A stretch of DNA of 64,000 nucleotides from Rhexocercosporidium sp. MPI-PUGE-AT-0058 (Eukaryota; Ascomycota; Leotiomycetes; Helotiales). Location of the stretch: assembly GCA_020746875.1 (NCBI GenBank), contig JAGTJL010000015.1, positions 806,001 through 870,000 on the forward strand, given 5' to 3'. The notes beneath the pieces were generated by a model, which saw only the letters and a program-made list of their open reading frames with translations, made no database searches and was not told the DNA's origin. The translations under genes and the position numbers were made by a program. Positions 13,092 to 26,688 of the stretch are shown one piece after another. Each line of letters begins with the position of its first letter. The stretch's first letter is position 1.

Positions 13092-13969
13092 TCACAGCTC
13101 AGCAGCTCTCTTCTCAACAACCACAGTACAACTTCTTCCACTAGAGGTCCTCTCACACCCCTTCGGGCATGGATACGTCTCATCATACTGCCACAGAAAG
13201 TACGGATCCGTTTCATTCGTTAGTACCTCCTTGATCAGCTTCGTAGTACTTGGTAGATCTCCTGCTTCATCAAAAACCTCCTCAGCAGCGATGTCGATTT
13301 GTCCCCATCCATTGGTGATCAGCGTACGGATGCTGGTCCCAAAAATGCATTCTGAGAACCCTGACCAACGGATTGCAGAAGCGCACTTTTGGGTTAACTT
13401 TGATAGGGTGGGATTTGGCAGAGAGAAAAACGTACCATGGGGCAAGGTTCCGCATTGGTGTACAGACTCAAAGTCGAGAAGGCGAGGAGCGCGTCGGCTG
13501 GGCCCAATTTGTATTCTCCCTCCGGATCCGTCAGAATGCTCGAGCAGTCATTGATCCCAGCCATCTCCCCTATTGAATTATTAGCATCTCCTGACTTTCC
13601 TGTTCCAATGCCCCGCATATAAACTATTGGAAATTTCGGCTCAGAATGCATACCATGCAATGTCGGATTGCCCGTCTTCCTGCTCGAATTGACGCCATAG
13701 CAAATAGCTTTCCCATACGGCCCCTCACTCAGATCGGTATGGTTCACGATCACTGTCCTGAAAGCGGCGAAGGGACATGGTGAGTCCAATTCTCCTAAAG
13801 CCGCATTGGCGCGGCGCATCCAGAAAGCGCGCGTTGAGAACGGGATCGTGTCATTTGTGTGGGAGAAATGATGGGAAGAATAGACGATGTGAGACCGATT
13901 TGAATGACCCGAAGTCAAGTGTATCAAAGCCAGTAAGATGATGCTCAAGATGGAGAGTGGATAAAGCAT
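13092..13969 (-). CDS. Secreted zinc-dependent CMP/guanine-type deaminase-like protein
   Basis: Three exons (13654-13969, 13436-13569, 13092-13385) encode 247 residues. I chose ATG 13969 because it starts a classic signal peptide (MLYPLSILSIILLALIHLT); an in-frame upstream ATG at 14104 would bury it. The cytidine deaminase-like fold is shown by the zinc and catalytic motif H105-G-E107 (NPTLHGEMAGINDC, created by splicing) and PC148PMC151 (NAEPCPMCASAIRWSG), so catalytic residues are intact. The arrangement resembles TadA/guanine-deaminase-type enzymes, which deaminate purine or pyrimidine bases (family knowledge). Extra Cys near the C-terminus (YPCPKGC...GRSC) and several N-x-S/T sites fit passage through the secretory pathway. 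The substrate is unknown. It sits between two decayed genes, yet its own frame is clean. Confidence 0.85.
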
Positions 13970-14839
13970 ATTAGAAGGACAGAGATCACAAATCTGTGTT
14001 GAGGACAATATGAAAAGACGATTATTTGCTTTGAGACTTCGGGATGAAGAAGCTCTTTGTGGATGAGACTGAAATATCGCTGATTTGCCTTCTAGGGGCT
14101 TCACCGCTATGAAATTCCACTATAAAGGTATCCTGGCTCCGTTCTATTAAGGTGAAGTCTAGCTAGGCTAGCCAAGTATGACGAGGGTCTTCGGCCGTGA
14201 AGATGCATAGTGGGATGCATAGTGGGATGCTACTGTTAGCTCATATCGTAGAACATGATCTATACAGGATACGTAAGGATAATAAATACTGCAATGATAA
14301 AATTGATCCGCTTTCATGTAATGTTTTGTCAGGTATTACTTTGCACACATAATTTCTTTCCTTATCACCCCACTTGATAAGAGGTCTTAGTCCATGCAGC
14401 CTCGTGGTTCAGCCTTGTCTATTAGCAAACTCATTTCCATGACATAATGCTCTGTCGACTTTTCAAATGCACCTCCTACTTTTGGCGGGCAAGATGTCGT
14501 CGAAAGGCCAAGCTAGATATTTTAGTCAAGAAGCCTTATTTGGTTGGAATACAGGATATATCATGACTCGAAATACAGGAGCAAGGATTGTCGGACATCC
14601 GTCTTCAGATCTTTGATAAGCCCTCCTTATCAACAACAGTCCACAAGAATGCGAAGAGCAATACCGCTCACTTCGTAGAATTCTGAGACGTGAGTAGATG
14701 TACGAAAGTTCTTTCTTGGAATGAATTAGCAGATAAGAATTCAACTGTGTTTCCTAACCTTGAGCTCTGCGTCGTGAAAATCTCTCGTGAAACTGCTGCC
14801 CTCCATTCCTCAAGATATCAAGGCATTTCCTGCTTCGAA
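13970..14839. other. Divergent intergenic region
   Basis: Upstream regions of the deaminase (minus) and the Old Yellow Enzyme pseudogene (plus). A 12-bp unit GATGCATAGTGG occurs twice in tandem plus a partial third copy at 14202-14230. No gene was recognised. Confidence 0.5.
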
Positions 14840-16272
<1,433 letters not shown>

Positions 16273-16372
16273 CGTAAATTCAAGGCATTTTATGCGCTAC
16301 GCTCGCTATGCAACCTGAAATGCTGGTCATACATCCCGATTTTGTGTTGTACATTTTGCCAAGGACTGGCCT

Positions 16373-19229
16373 CTATTTCGACTCCTCGTCACCGCCAAGA
16401 GGAGCGATGGTACCTCCTTGCTCTACTATTGTAACGGCGTCTTTCTCTATACTCTCTGGAGAGGGCAAGTTTTTGTTGAGGACCGGACGATCTACTGTAC
16501 TGGGAGCTTCGCCATTTGCAGTTTCCGCTTCCATGCCGAAATTTTCCGGTTGCGGCTGTGCATCATGAGGAACATCTTGCGAAGCTTCTTCTTTCTCCTC
16601 AACTGTCTCCTCAACTTGCCCAATAATGAATCTCTCCAATGCCTTGTAAGCCGATTCAACTGATTTATCGGCTAGAACTTGATCATAGAACCCTTCAAGC
16701 TTCGACTGCTCAATCTCCAACCTCGCGGTTACGAGTCTCTGCTGAATTCTCTCTTCGGACTCGGCATTCGGCCGTCTCAGCTTTGCTTCAAACTCTTCTA
16801 GGTGTGCTGGGCCGATGAAGACGAATCGCGCATTATATGCTTGGTCTTTCAGCTGTTGTATTCCCTGATGACGTGATTAGCGATCGGCTTTCTGTAAAGT
16901 GGTAAGATGGCTTTACGTGTATGTCCGTCTCCCAAACAGGCACCTTCCCTTGAGCAATGATGCCCTCAACAGCCTTTCGGCTTGTTCCATATTCACTTTC
17001 GTCGCGAGTGCTGTATTCTAGGAACTGATCACCATCACGCATGACACTGAACTTCTCCCGATCGATAAAATGGTAATCGATGCCATTTGATTCGTTATCC
17101 AGAGGCGGTCGAGTGGTATGAGATACCGTCTTGCCTAACGACTTCTCATGTGCTGAAAATAGCTTGGTGACAATTGTGCTGTCACCAATACCACTGAGGC
17201 TGGAAATTACAACTGGACGATAATCCTTGAGCGACTTAATTGCTAGGCCGTCAGCTGCCTCATCGTCGCCAGTGTTGAGAGGCTCTTCAGGCTTGACATT
17301 ATCTTGAAAGAGGATGTCGATCTTATCAGAACGCTCGATTTTATCGAACACAGCCAGTCTGGTAGTGCTGGCAATACGTTGGGCTCTCCAACTTTTGCTT
17401 GCTTTTGACTCAGTTGCCGCATTCTTCGATTCATCGTCCATAGCCATTTCAATATCCATGTCGTCAAGTTCGATTTTGCTTTGGAAGCTCTTGACTGATG
17501 GGAGTTGATATCTTGCCGGATCCTTTAATCTGTCTAGTCCGCCTCCACTATCAGTCTCGGAAAGAAACTTCAGATCGAGGGATCCCATTGGATTAGGTCG
17601 TAGCTTTTTATTCGTAGTAGCTTTGCGTGCCGAACTTTTCGAAGCGGTGTACTCCTCTGCTGTAATTGCGGGATTGGCGATTGAAGGACAGTTCACGATT
17701 TTCCACCGTGCCCAGTTCTTATCGCGTGAGAGGACAGTCTCGACCATGCGGTAGAAATAAGCACCTTCGCTACCTTGTTTCAGATACTCGGCGATTGATT
17801 TTTTCATATCGAGCGCCCATTTGGTCTATAGAAATCAGTCAGTACATGGTATGGAGAATAACTTGTACCCAAAATTATGATGTAAGGGAAAAAAAGGTGA
17901 AAACTTACATCTTCCTCGTTCAGTACTTGGTCCGCATACATGACAGACCTATTAGGATTCTCTGGCAACGTGGACTTTAAGAGCTTCTCCTTGGCCTTGG
18001 CACTCAGGGACAGCAGGAAGTCCATAACAATAAGAACTTGTACGAGGATGTGTCTCCGGAAGGAAAGATCACTGATCTGATAGTATGTCAGCAAATCTGT
18101 ATCTCGACACGATCGCCCAGTCACATACCTCCAACTCGAATAAATCTCTGCTCGTCAGATACTTAGGATTGAAGGCATTTGCCAAATCATCGTCGCCGTG
18201 TCCTCGTTTCCGCTTTGTTCCTCTTTTCCCATCTTCGGTAGCTTTGGTGGGGCGACCCGTATTTTCCACCGACTTGAACATATTCAAAGTCGCTTCCAAT
18301 CCTGACTTAAATCCCGAGAAGTGTGTAGCGTCAAAAAGTTTCTTCGGCTGGCTGAAACTCTGCTGCAATGCCCAAAAAACCGGATATAACTCATCCGCGC
18401 TCATAGATTTCTCTGTCTTTGTGAAAGTAACACCCTTGGAGGAGTTGGCTGAATCTTCAAGCAATTTCTTCGCACCACCGTCCAACTCTTTCGAATTTGG
18501 GGCCGTCTTTGGATCAATGTCCATCTGTCCTGGGTCCTCTTCCTTCGGGGGAATTACATCAAAGGTTGTTACATTTTCGACATGAAACTCCCCTCGTAGA
18601 TTCACAGAGCTTTTGTCTCCCAATGGGAAGCTCTGGAACATAAAGATGAAAACTCGTCCGCAAAATGCTGTATCCTCAGCCCGAGAGAGCCGCTTGAGCA
18701 ACTCGTTACAACTTCTTAGAATGACCAAGTTCTTCGACGCAAAGTTCTTTGCTATGATCCGCTCCCGGCGTGACTCTAGATAGTCAAATATCTTCCGACA
18801 ACCGGCAATCGTTTGACTCTCCAGAAGCTCCTCGACCAGCCAAAACATGACTGCCGGCTCTGTCTTGTCGTCGTCGGAAAGGATAGATAGGATGTCGAAT
18901 AGATTCCACACATTTACAAAAGAAGGCGAGTCGATAGTGGTGGATGCCTAAGGAGGGTCAGATGGATGTTACCGTGATTGTCGAGGTTCGTATCTCACCA
19001 GAAAATTGTTGAATGCTTCGCGAGCAGCTGTCTCGACTGCATGCTTCTTAGACTCCGCGGAGACCGTAGAAGGGAAAACGGCATCGAATCGTGCAAGCAG
19101 TCCTGACAGATCTGCCTTGCTCAACGGGGGTTCAACATTGCTTGTCGTCTTGATCTCCAACGCTCTTTCCAGCGTCTGTTGTAAAAGCTTCCCAGCGTCA
19201 TCGGCCATTTGCATCGCGTGATGGTCCAT
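16373..19229 (-). CDS. THO complex subunit 1 (Hpr1/THOC1) with degenerate guanylate-kinase-like C-terminal domain
   Basis: Five exons (18999-19229, 18129-18947, 17909-18076, 16917-17825, 16373-16864) give 872 residues with clean phases. The N-terminal half, roughly residues 80-500, matches THO complex subunit 1 (for example VNVWNLFDILSILSDDDKTE, TKWALDMKKSIAEYL, NWARWKIVNCPSI). THO is nuclear, couples transcription to mRNA export as part of TREX, and limits R-loops. Residues about 610-790 look like guanylate kinase: YRPVVISSLSGIGDS at the P-loop, KTVSHTTRPPLDNE, NGIDYHFIDREKF, EYGTSRKAVEGIIAQGKVPV and NARFVFIGPAHLEEFEAKL. The P-loop Lys of GxxGxGKS is Asp621 (codon 17181-17183), so kinase activity is unlikely. 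The acidic tail is disordered-looking. The gene ends 100 bp from the convergent pseudogene at 14840-16272. Confidence 0.9.
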
Positions 19230-19539
19230 GATCGCGGTCGTGTGCCGAGATTGACAGGTGCGCGAGATGTCGAGGAAAACGTATCTATGCGCTGGCGTAG
19301 GGAGACCTTACATGTGAATTGTGTGGTGATGGTGATGGTGAATGATACTGGACGCGATAGCCCGCCCTTCACTGCCATTCAAGATATTCGGGATACCCAC
19401 GGCATGCATTAGCGGCGGGAGCTTATTTTAAAGATCACGTGCCTCCATATTCACGCGCGTTTTGGCGCATGAAGTTCGAATTTTGGACCGTCGAGGTTGA
19501 GACGCGCAAAGTGACGACCATTCCAACACAACACTCGAT
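19230..19539. promoter_or_regulatory. Shared divergent promoter of THO1 and Aquarius genes
   Basis: Only 310 bp separate the start codons of THO subunit 1 (minus, 19229) and Aquarius (plus, 19540), so both promoters must lie here or overlap. No clear TATA box is seen. The region includes CACGTG-like sequence near 19436-19441 (atCACGTGcc), an E-box core. Which factors act here is unknown. Confidence 0.6.
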
Positions 19540-22500
19540 ATGGCGCCGAGAACCAGAGTCAAGGAGGATAGCCGGAAGGATACAGAGCAGGGAAGCTTAG
19601 GTGGCAGCGCCGGGGATGTTGAAAGCTCTTTCGTGGAGCTCGCTCAAGCGCATTGGTTAAAGCCGTCGAAGAAGAAGGCTACGAAAGTCAAAGTCAAGGC
19701 AGATGTCTTGAAGAATGAAATATGGGATGTTCTGGAAAAGGGAGACTTTGCTTTCAAGCCACTTTTGGTCCTGGAGAACCTGCAGATTCTTGAGAGGTAC
19801 GATACTCCCCGAATCCTTTGCTGTCAATTCTAATTTGAGTAGTTACCTATGGCCAGGCTACTCTGAGGACTCCTCCAACTTTCATGTTATTCTGATAGTC
19901 TTGATCGCCAATGTCCGGACTAGAGAGCATCTGCCAACTTGGGGTATGTAGTCTCGATTCCTGCTTGAGAATTGTATGCTAACTAGTCATAGACATTTTC
20001 TCAGACAATCCAACGGAATTCTCGACTCTCTTCCGCCGAATTTTGTCTATGACGCTGGACACTACTCTATCTGTGACAATCCGAACGCACCTTCTTTCCT
20101 TTATCATCAGCTCGTTCCAATCGCTGGATTGTGGGATTGTGAGGAAGGAGTGCGCCCCGTTGGTATCAATTTCAATATGGCACAATATCTCAAGTGAAGC
20201 GAAGCGGGATAGGATGTTGAACCAGACCGTTCAATTGAAGAAGGCCTGGAGAGCGGCAGCGAAGCGTTACGATGCTGCAGACAATGCGGCCAAGCCAAGA
20301 CTACGATTTGAGAGGTCATGGTTGTTTACACTTGTGCTAGACTTTTTCAATCAACTCTACAATGAGAAGGGCAAAGCTGGTGAGTTTATTAAGAGTGAGG
20401 CGGCGTCACGGAATTAACAAATCTGCAGAAAACGTACGATATTGCGAACGCTTCATCGAGTTCTTATCGGATCTTCAAAGTCAACTCCCAACTCGGCGCT
20501 ACGTCAATACACTCCTGAAAGATTTGAACACTCTCACGGCTATCAAGCTATCTCCACTATTCAACGACGAAGACAACGGTCTGTTGAGAGACTTGTATGG
20601 GCTCTTGAAGCATTACACCTACTTTTCGATCGATGACCATACAGGCGTGCAGCATAGCCGCACCGAAGCATATGAACGACACTGTGCTGTGCTTGCGACA
20701 TTACAGCGGACAGCTCTCAAAAACTTCAAGGACAAATTAACGATCTTGGCATTGTCTAATTACGGGTCTATTGATAAGCGGTCGGAGCTAGAGGGACATC
20801 TCGAGCCCTTAGACGACCAAGAAATTGTCCGCCTCTGCGAGTTACTTGATTTCCGCACTTCGTATCCATCTACCACTAAGCTTGCAGCCAATAGGAAGTT
20901 CCTCACCGAGGTTTTGCTGGCTGGCCATGAGAAACGAAAGACCTTTCAGGAGACTGCACGCGACCTGAGCATTTTGCCAACAGAGGTTACACTCTTTGAG
21001 CCAGCCCTCTTGAGAAATGACAGCTACAATGGCTCGCAACCAGTCGCAATTCCCAAATTGAACCTCCAATATTTGACGGTCGGAGACTTCTTGTGGAGGT
21101 CTGTCATTCTACATCGGAGCGAATCGTTCTATGAGATCAGGAAGAATATCGAAGAAGTCATCACAAGACTTCGTCCATCCTTGAATAGAGCTGGTCAGAC
21201 GAGCTTTGATGGATTTTCCAGAATGGCATTGCCAATCACGAAACCCTCGTAAGTCTCGCATTCAGCAATTTCGATGCTCTCGCTAACAACATAAACAGTA
21301 TCCTCGAGGTTGTACCACCATTAGTTGGTGACGAAAAGCCTTCAGCTGTTCGAGCTGAAATATCACTAGACGTCAGTCGACTGGCAGACAATGTGAGACG
21401 AGAATGGGAAACCCTTCGTCCCGACGATGTCATATTCTTATTGGCAGTTCAAGCTACAGATGGCTCGAAAATTATCAAGAATGGAGGCGAGATTCCTTCG
21501 GACGTCCAAAAACTGGGCTTAAAGTACGTCAGAGCTGCTGAAGTCACACAAGTATTGGATGATAGAGGCCGCTCGTTACGAGACCAAAATAACCAAAATG
21601 GTCATGGTCGACCGCGACTCCGGAGATTGCAGGTGAAACTCGATGCAGCTATGTACAAGGTGGATCTAGAGAGAGTCGCGAAGGGAAAGCCAGACATTTA
21701 CGAAAGCATGAATGTGATTGTACGCAGAAGAGGGCGTGAAAACAACTTCAAGCCAATCTTGGAGTCAATTCAAAGCCTGACGCTGTCTGATGTGCCTCTT
21801 GCCTCTTGGCTGCACGAAGTCTTCCTCGGCTACGGGGATCCAGCTGGGGCTACATACACCCATCTTGCAAATCAACTCAAGAAGGTGGATTACCGGGATA
21901 CCTTTCTAGATTGGCAACATCTAATTGAGAGTCTACCTGGAAAGACTATCGAACCTAGCGATGATGTTAATGGCAGCTTCGGACCTCCATATGTTTTGCA
22001 GATGGCTCCTAAAGCCGAAGCTCCAGCTCCATCAAAGGCATCAAAAAAGCGTCGACGCGATGCTGAGCCCGAACCGCAACTTCAACCGCAATCCGTTGAA
22101 GTCTCTACTTACAAGCCTCCGAATACTGGCCCATATCCAACCGATGCCCCAAAGCTCAACCAGGTTCGCTTCACCCCCACGCAGGTGGAGGCAATTATTT
22201 CGGGAACTCAACCAGGACTGACGGTCATTGTCGGACCACCTGGCACTGGAAAGACTGACGTCGCTACTCAAATCATCAACAATATCTATCACAACTTCCC
22301 CGAGCAGCGAACTTTGTTGATTGCGCATAGTAATCAAGCACTGAATCAACTCTTCCAAAAGATTGTGGCTTTAGACATTGATGAGCGACACTTACTCCGT
22401 CTAGGCCATGGCGAGGAAGAGCTTGACACCCAAGCGAACTTTAGCAAACACGGCAGGGTCGAGTCGTTTTTTGATAATCGGGATGGCTTCCTTCAGGAGG

Positions 22501-24147
22501 TTGATCGACTGGCAGCCAATTTTGGAGCTCCTGGTGCACATGGCTCATCCGCCGAAACAGCACTATACTTTAACTCAGTCTATGTTGAACCAGCATGGGC
22601 CCGATTTGAGGAGGTCGCCAAGTCACCAGATGCAGCATCGAGGACTATTGTGGAAGCCTTCCCGTTTCACTACTACTTTTCCAACACCGCTCAACCTCTC
22701 TTTCCAGCCGACGCGGATAAGGATACTATTCTAGATATTGCTAATGGGTGCTTCCACCACGTCAAAAAGATATTCGATGAACTTGCAGACCTCCGACCCT
22801 TCGAAATTTTAAGAAGAGATCGTGATAAGGCCAACTATCTCCTCACGAATGAAGCGCGTATCATTGCCATGACATCAACGCATGCAGCGATGAGGAGGAG
22901 GGAGATAGCAGGCCTTGGATTCCACTACGACAATGTGATCATGGAAGAAGCTGCCCAGATCACGGAGATCGAAAACTTTCTTCCCTTGGCATTGCAAAAG
23001 CCCAAGGATGGACAGATGCCTTTACAGAGAGTTGTATTATGCGGCGACCATTTTCAAAATTCGCCGATCATCCAGAACCTCGCTTTCAGACAGTATGCCA
23101 ACCTGGAACAGTCGCTCTTCTCCCGTCTCGTCCGGCTGGGCGTTCCAACCATCAACCTAGACCAGCAAGGCCGAGCCCGACCATCGATAGCATCATTGTA
23201 TTCATGGCGCTATCAAAATCTCGACAACCTGCCTCTGACATCGACATCTCCAGAGTTTCAAGTCGCGAATGCAGGCTTCAAATATGACTATCAGTTCATT
23301 CAAGTACCTGACTACAAAGGAAAGGGCGAGTCAGAGCCAACACCACATTTCATACAGAATCTGGGAGAAGCCGAATATGCCGTTGCCATCTATCAATTCA
23401 TGCGACTGCTAGGATATCCTGCATCAAGAATCAGCATCCTCGCCACATACGCCGGTCAACGTGCATTGATTGCAGATGTACTAGCTCATAGGTGTGCCAA
23501 TAATCCACTGTTTGGCCTTCCCAAGATAGTCACCACTGTTGACAAGTACCAAGGAGAGCAAAATGACTGTGAGTATCCGATTACCCTCTATCCAAGCTAG
23601 CAGCTAACCAGATCTAGATGTCATCCTCTCTTTGACCCGTACCTCTCGTGTTGGCTATCTACGAGATGTTCGTCGTCTTACAGTAGCACTTTCTCGGGCA
23701 CGCCTGGGGCTCTACATTCTCGGCCGACGTGAGGTTTTTGAATCTTGCACTGAGCTCAAGCCGGCCTTTGACATCCTGTTGAAACGGTCGGATAACTTGC
23801 AGCTTGTTGCTGGCGAACTGTGGCCAAGCCAGAGAATACTGAAGGATGAGGAAGGCTCTGAGGTCCCAGGTCAAACCGAGATGGCAGGCGTTGAGCACTT
23901 GGGACAGTGGGTTTTTGATATGACGAACACAAAAATTGAGGAGTTGAGGGCTCAAAGAGGCCTCCCTGCAGGAGCACCGCTTCTGGCGATTGAGGCCGGA
24001 AGTGAAGTTGTGGGTGCAGTTAAGGAAGAAGACGGCTACGTGGACGAGGAACTTGATGTGATTGAAGAGGATGTGGAGGAGGAGATGAATGATGGATCTG
24101 AAGCTGAGGGCGAAGATGACGAAGGCATAGAACCTTCGATTGTATGA
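19540..24147 (+). CDS. AQR: Intron-binding spliceosomal helicase Aquarius (Cwf11)
   Basis: Six exons (19540-19796, 19843-19943, 19993-20379, 20429-21248, 21299-23568, 23618-24147) encode 1,454 residues. Aquarius is an SF1 RNA helicase of the spliceosome that binds the intron upstream of the branch point and helps prevent R-loops (family knowledge). The N-terminal armadillo-like region runs to about residue 520, followed by beta-barrel and linker parts with a Lys/Arg-rich basic stretch. The helicase core shows GPPGTGKTDV (Walker A, residues 834-841), IMEEAAQITEIENFLPL (motif II, with the Glu-Glu form typical of Aquarius), LCGDHFQNSP, DQQGRARPSIASLYSWRY, VDKYQGEQND (split by the last intron) and VALSRARLGLYILGRR. 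All key motifs are present. The C-terminus is acidic. It is divergent from and close to THO1. Confidence 0.96.
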
Positions 24148-25256
24148 ACGAGTCATCATCTTCACTGTAGAACAATGTGCATGGATGCGAATGGATACCC
24201 ATTAAAAAGACTTTGCTCTCATTGTTGCCTCGTCATATCGAGATTGATGTCTGGCATGCCCGAGGCTGCATCCGCCGAGCGTCGTACTCGCGTAAGATCA
24301 TGGAAACAATATTATCCAGCTCAACCTCTAAGAGGAGACTAGTGCCTTTGCCTTAGTAACCGCGGATAACAGACCCGTAACAATGCATGCTCATCAGGGG
24401 CCTGGACATCTTCCCACACAATGAGAGTTCACAGGCGGCCTCAGAAAAGATGACGGCGAATGAATGACATGCTTCAAGAAATGAGATATGCCGCTATATC
24501 ACATTAACATTACTGCAGAAGCCAAAAGCAGCCATATGTCTTGGAGTTCAATGAACAATCTCTAGCTCGATAAAGTTTCGAACACACCGGAGCAGGTTTC
24601 AGCAATAACAATCACTTAGTATCAGCCTTACACTTCTATAAACTAGATGGGCTGCAATTCCATCACTGTGCTAGATAAGTTATATAAAAAGCGCATTTGC
24701 ATAATGCTTTGCTGGCAGTCAGAGGGAAGGTTGATAAGTATGAGGAAGGCATGCAAAGACCATCGGGAAGGTTCACGCCGCCAGACTGTGCCAGTACGGG
24801 AGTTTCCAGGTTACAAGCTCTTCCTGAATGCGAATCATGCGTTTGACGGTTCTATCTTTGAAGGATCGATCCCTTTCGCATGGTGTATTGAATACGTCTT
24901 CCGCATTTTCACCAAGGGGCCTGAAAACCACACTTGGGTTTCTGCCAACCTCTTGGTGTCGCCCAATCGAAGTCCATATGGAAATGGAGAATTTGGTGGC
25001 ACTGCGACAAAAAGTCGTCTTGCACATGCATATATTGAAATACGATAACACCGCCATGACACAGCAGGGGGGGGGGTTTCAATTCATGTCAATGTTGAGA
25101 TGCTGCATAATACTGTAACGTCAGCGGCGCCTGTAGTCTAGCGAGAGCAAAACGTGGGGGAAACCGTTCAAAGATGCTCGCCCATCAGAGATTCTTTGAG
25201 CTGCTTTCTCCGACTCGGTGTCCGTCATTGACTGGCCGAATACATTTTCATTGGCC
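24148..25256. other. Intergenic between Aquarius and the mariner element
   Basis: The 3' flank of Aquarius. An open frame at 24647-25048 (+) has no recognised domain and competes with frames on the other strand, so it is not called. A run of nine or more G lies near 25068. Confidence 0.4.
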
Positions 25257-25293
25257 CCACCAGTGGGTGACAGAATTCGATACGCACGCTAAA
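25257..25293 (+). repeat. Left terminal inverted repeat of the mariner element
   Basis: A 37-bp sequence identical to the reverse complement of 26689-26725. Confidence 0.9.
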
Positions 25294-25352
25294 TAAGCGA
25301 GCCTCAGCAAAGGGGGTCGGAAAGCAACAAATATTATATATTCAGCTATAAA

Positions 25353-26624
25353 TTACCAAAGGGCGGTCTTAATAGCCTTTCCCCCGTTATTTTTAAGGCG
25401 CTCACATCTATTAGGTAACTCGCTAATTCGTTTACGAATCTCTTCTATCGTAATCTTGTCCCATTCCTCTTGAATCGCTGCCCTCATATCTTCGTCCCCA
25501 AAGAAGACTCGACGCCTTAAACGATTCTTAAGAATATTCCAACAAGCCTCAATTGGATTTAAATCAGGCGATTGAGCTGGGTGTAAGATATTTCGACAAT
25601 TCCGACGGTCTTTTAGCTGTTGAGCGAGACCTTCTCTTCGCATGCCGTGTGAAGGATCTCCGTCTTCTTGTAAATACCACGTACCGCCATATCTTCCCTT
25701 TAATCGATCAATGGCATCGATATAAATTGGCAAGAGACGCTCGGTGTAATACTTTTGAGTCATATGATTGCCTTGAACTCTCTTCTCAACTGCATGTGGC
25801 CGTATAGCCTCCCATTCGACGATCCTTTGCTGAAATTGAGCCTCAGATTCACGAGTAGGGCGACGGCGAGGTTTAGGAGGCATCGGAGGCTGCTCGATTT
25901 CATCTTCTTCGTCGTTGTAGAACTCTAGTTTCTCACACTTCTCGTACCAATTGACCCAGCCGGCGACGTGAAACTTCCCACCCTCTTTTGGAAGTCGTTC
26001 CATGATATTTTCGTCGTCATATCGAGTTCCTTCCTCTCGAAGGATATCTCCGACGGCCTGCGAAGAAGGATCAACGTGCATCTCGTCCGTATACACGATC
26101 CTACTGTAATACGATTCGATTGTATCGTGCTCATGATCCCAGCCGTATCGCTCTCGTTCTTGACGATTTTTGTCCGATACCTTCTTCTTTACAAACGCCA
26201 TTTTGTATCGCCGACCTCCATTGGTATGCTCGATTAACTTCCGTTGCAATTAGCGCTTTTTACAAGGTAAGTTATGATATACAATTTGGGCTTCGTAAAG
26301 CTGGTTTCGCACCGGATTCTTCTTCGGGTCCACGAGCATACGACACATCGCCGGAGTTACTTTAGAACGTCGCCCTAGCTTATTTGATAGCTTCCGCGTT
26401 CTGCGAATACCTAAGGACCCGAGATCTCTTCGTTGTCGATTCCATAATCGTCCAGTGCTTTCATCGAGGTCTTGTTCCCGGCAAATAGCTCGCATCGACT
26501 TCGTACCAATTTCGCTGTCATACGCGTCAAAGAAATGCTTTCGCCTGATAGTATTCGAGATGCCACCTTTCGGAGGAATCGGAGGAGGTGTAAATCGGTC
26601 AGTTTGGCGCGTGTTTGGTGGCAT
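25353..26624 (-). pseudogene. Tc1/mariner transposase, one in-frame stop
   Basis: The frame runs from ATG 26624 to 25353 (about 423 positions) and is continuous except for TAA at 26250-26252, read as CKKR-stop-LQRKLIEHT. CAA to TAA, a single C-to-T change, would explain it. The N-terminal part is a helix-turn-helix DNA-binding region (KSMRAICREQDLDESTGRLW and GRRSKVTP). The DDE catalytic domain is complete: YTDEMHVDP, YLQEDGDPSHG and SPDLNPIEACWNILKNR, with 37 residues between the second Asp and the Glu by my count. The stop separates the binding part from the catalytic part, so this copy is probably inactive unless the stop is read through or internal initiation occurs. Confidence 0.88.
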
Positions 26625-26688
26625 AGTGAGGAATTGAAGTTGTTGTTGTGTTGAGACGCGATGCGCGATTTCGTGTTCCCCGGCTAAT

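Noticed and set aside
24647..25048. 133-codon open frame on the plus strand downstream of Aquarius
   Set aside because: No recognisable motif or signal peptide; opposite-strand frames of similar length exist; likely chance.
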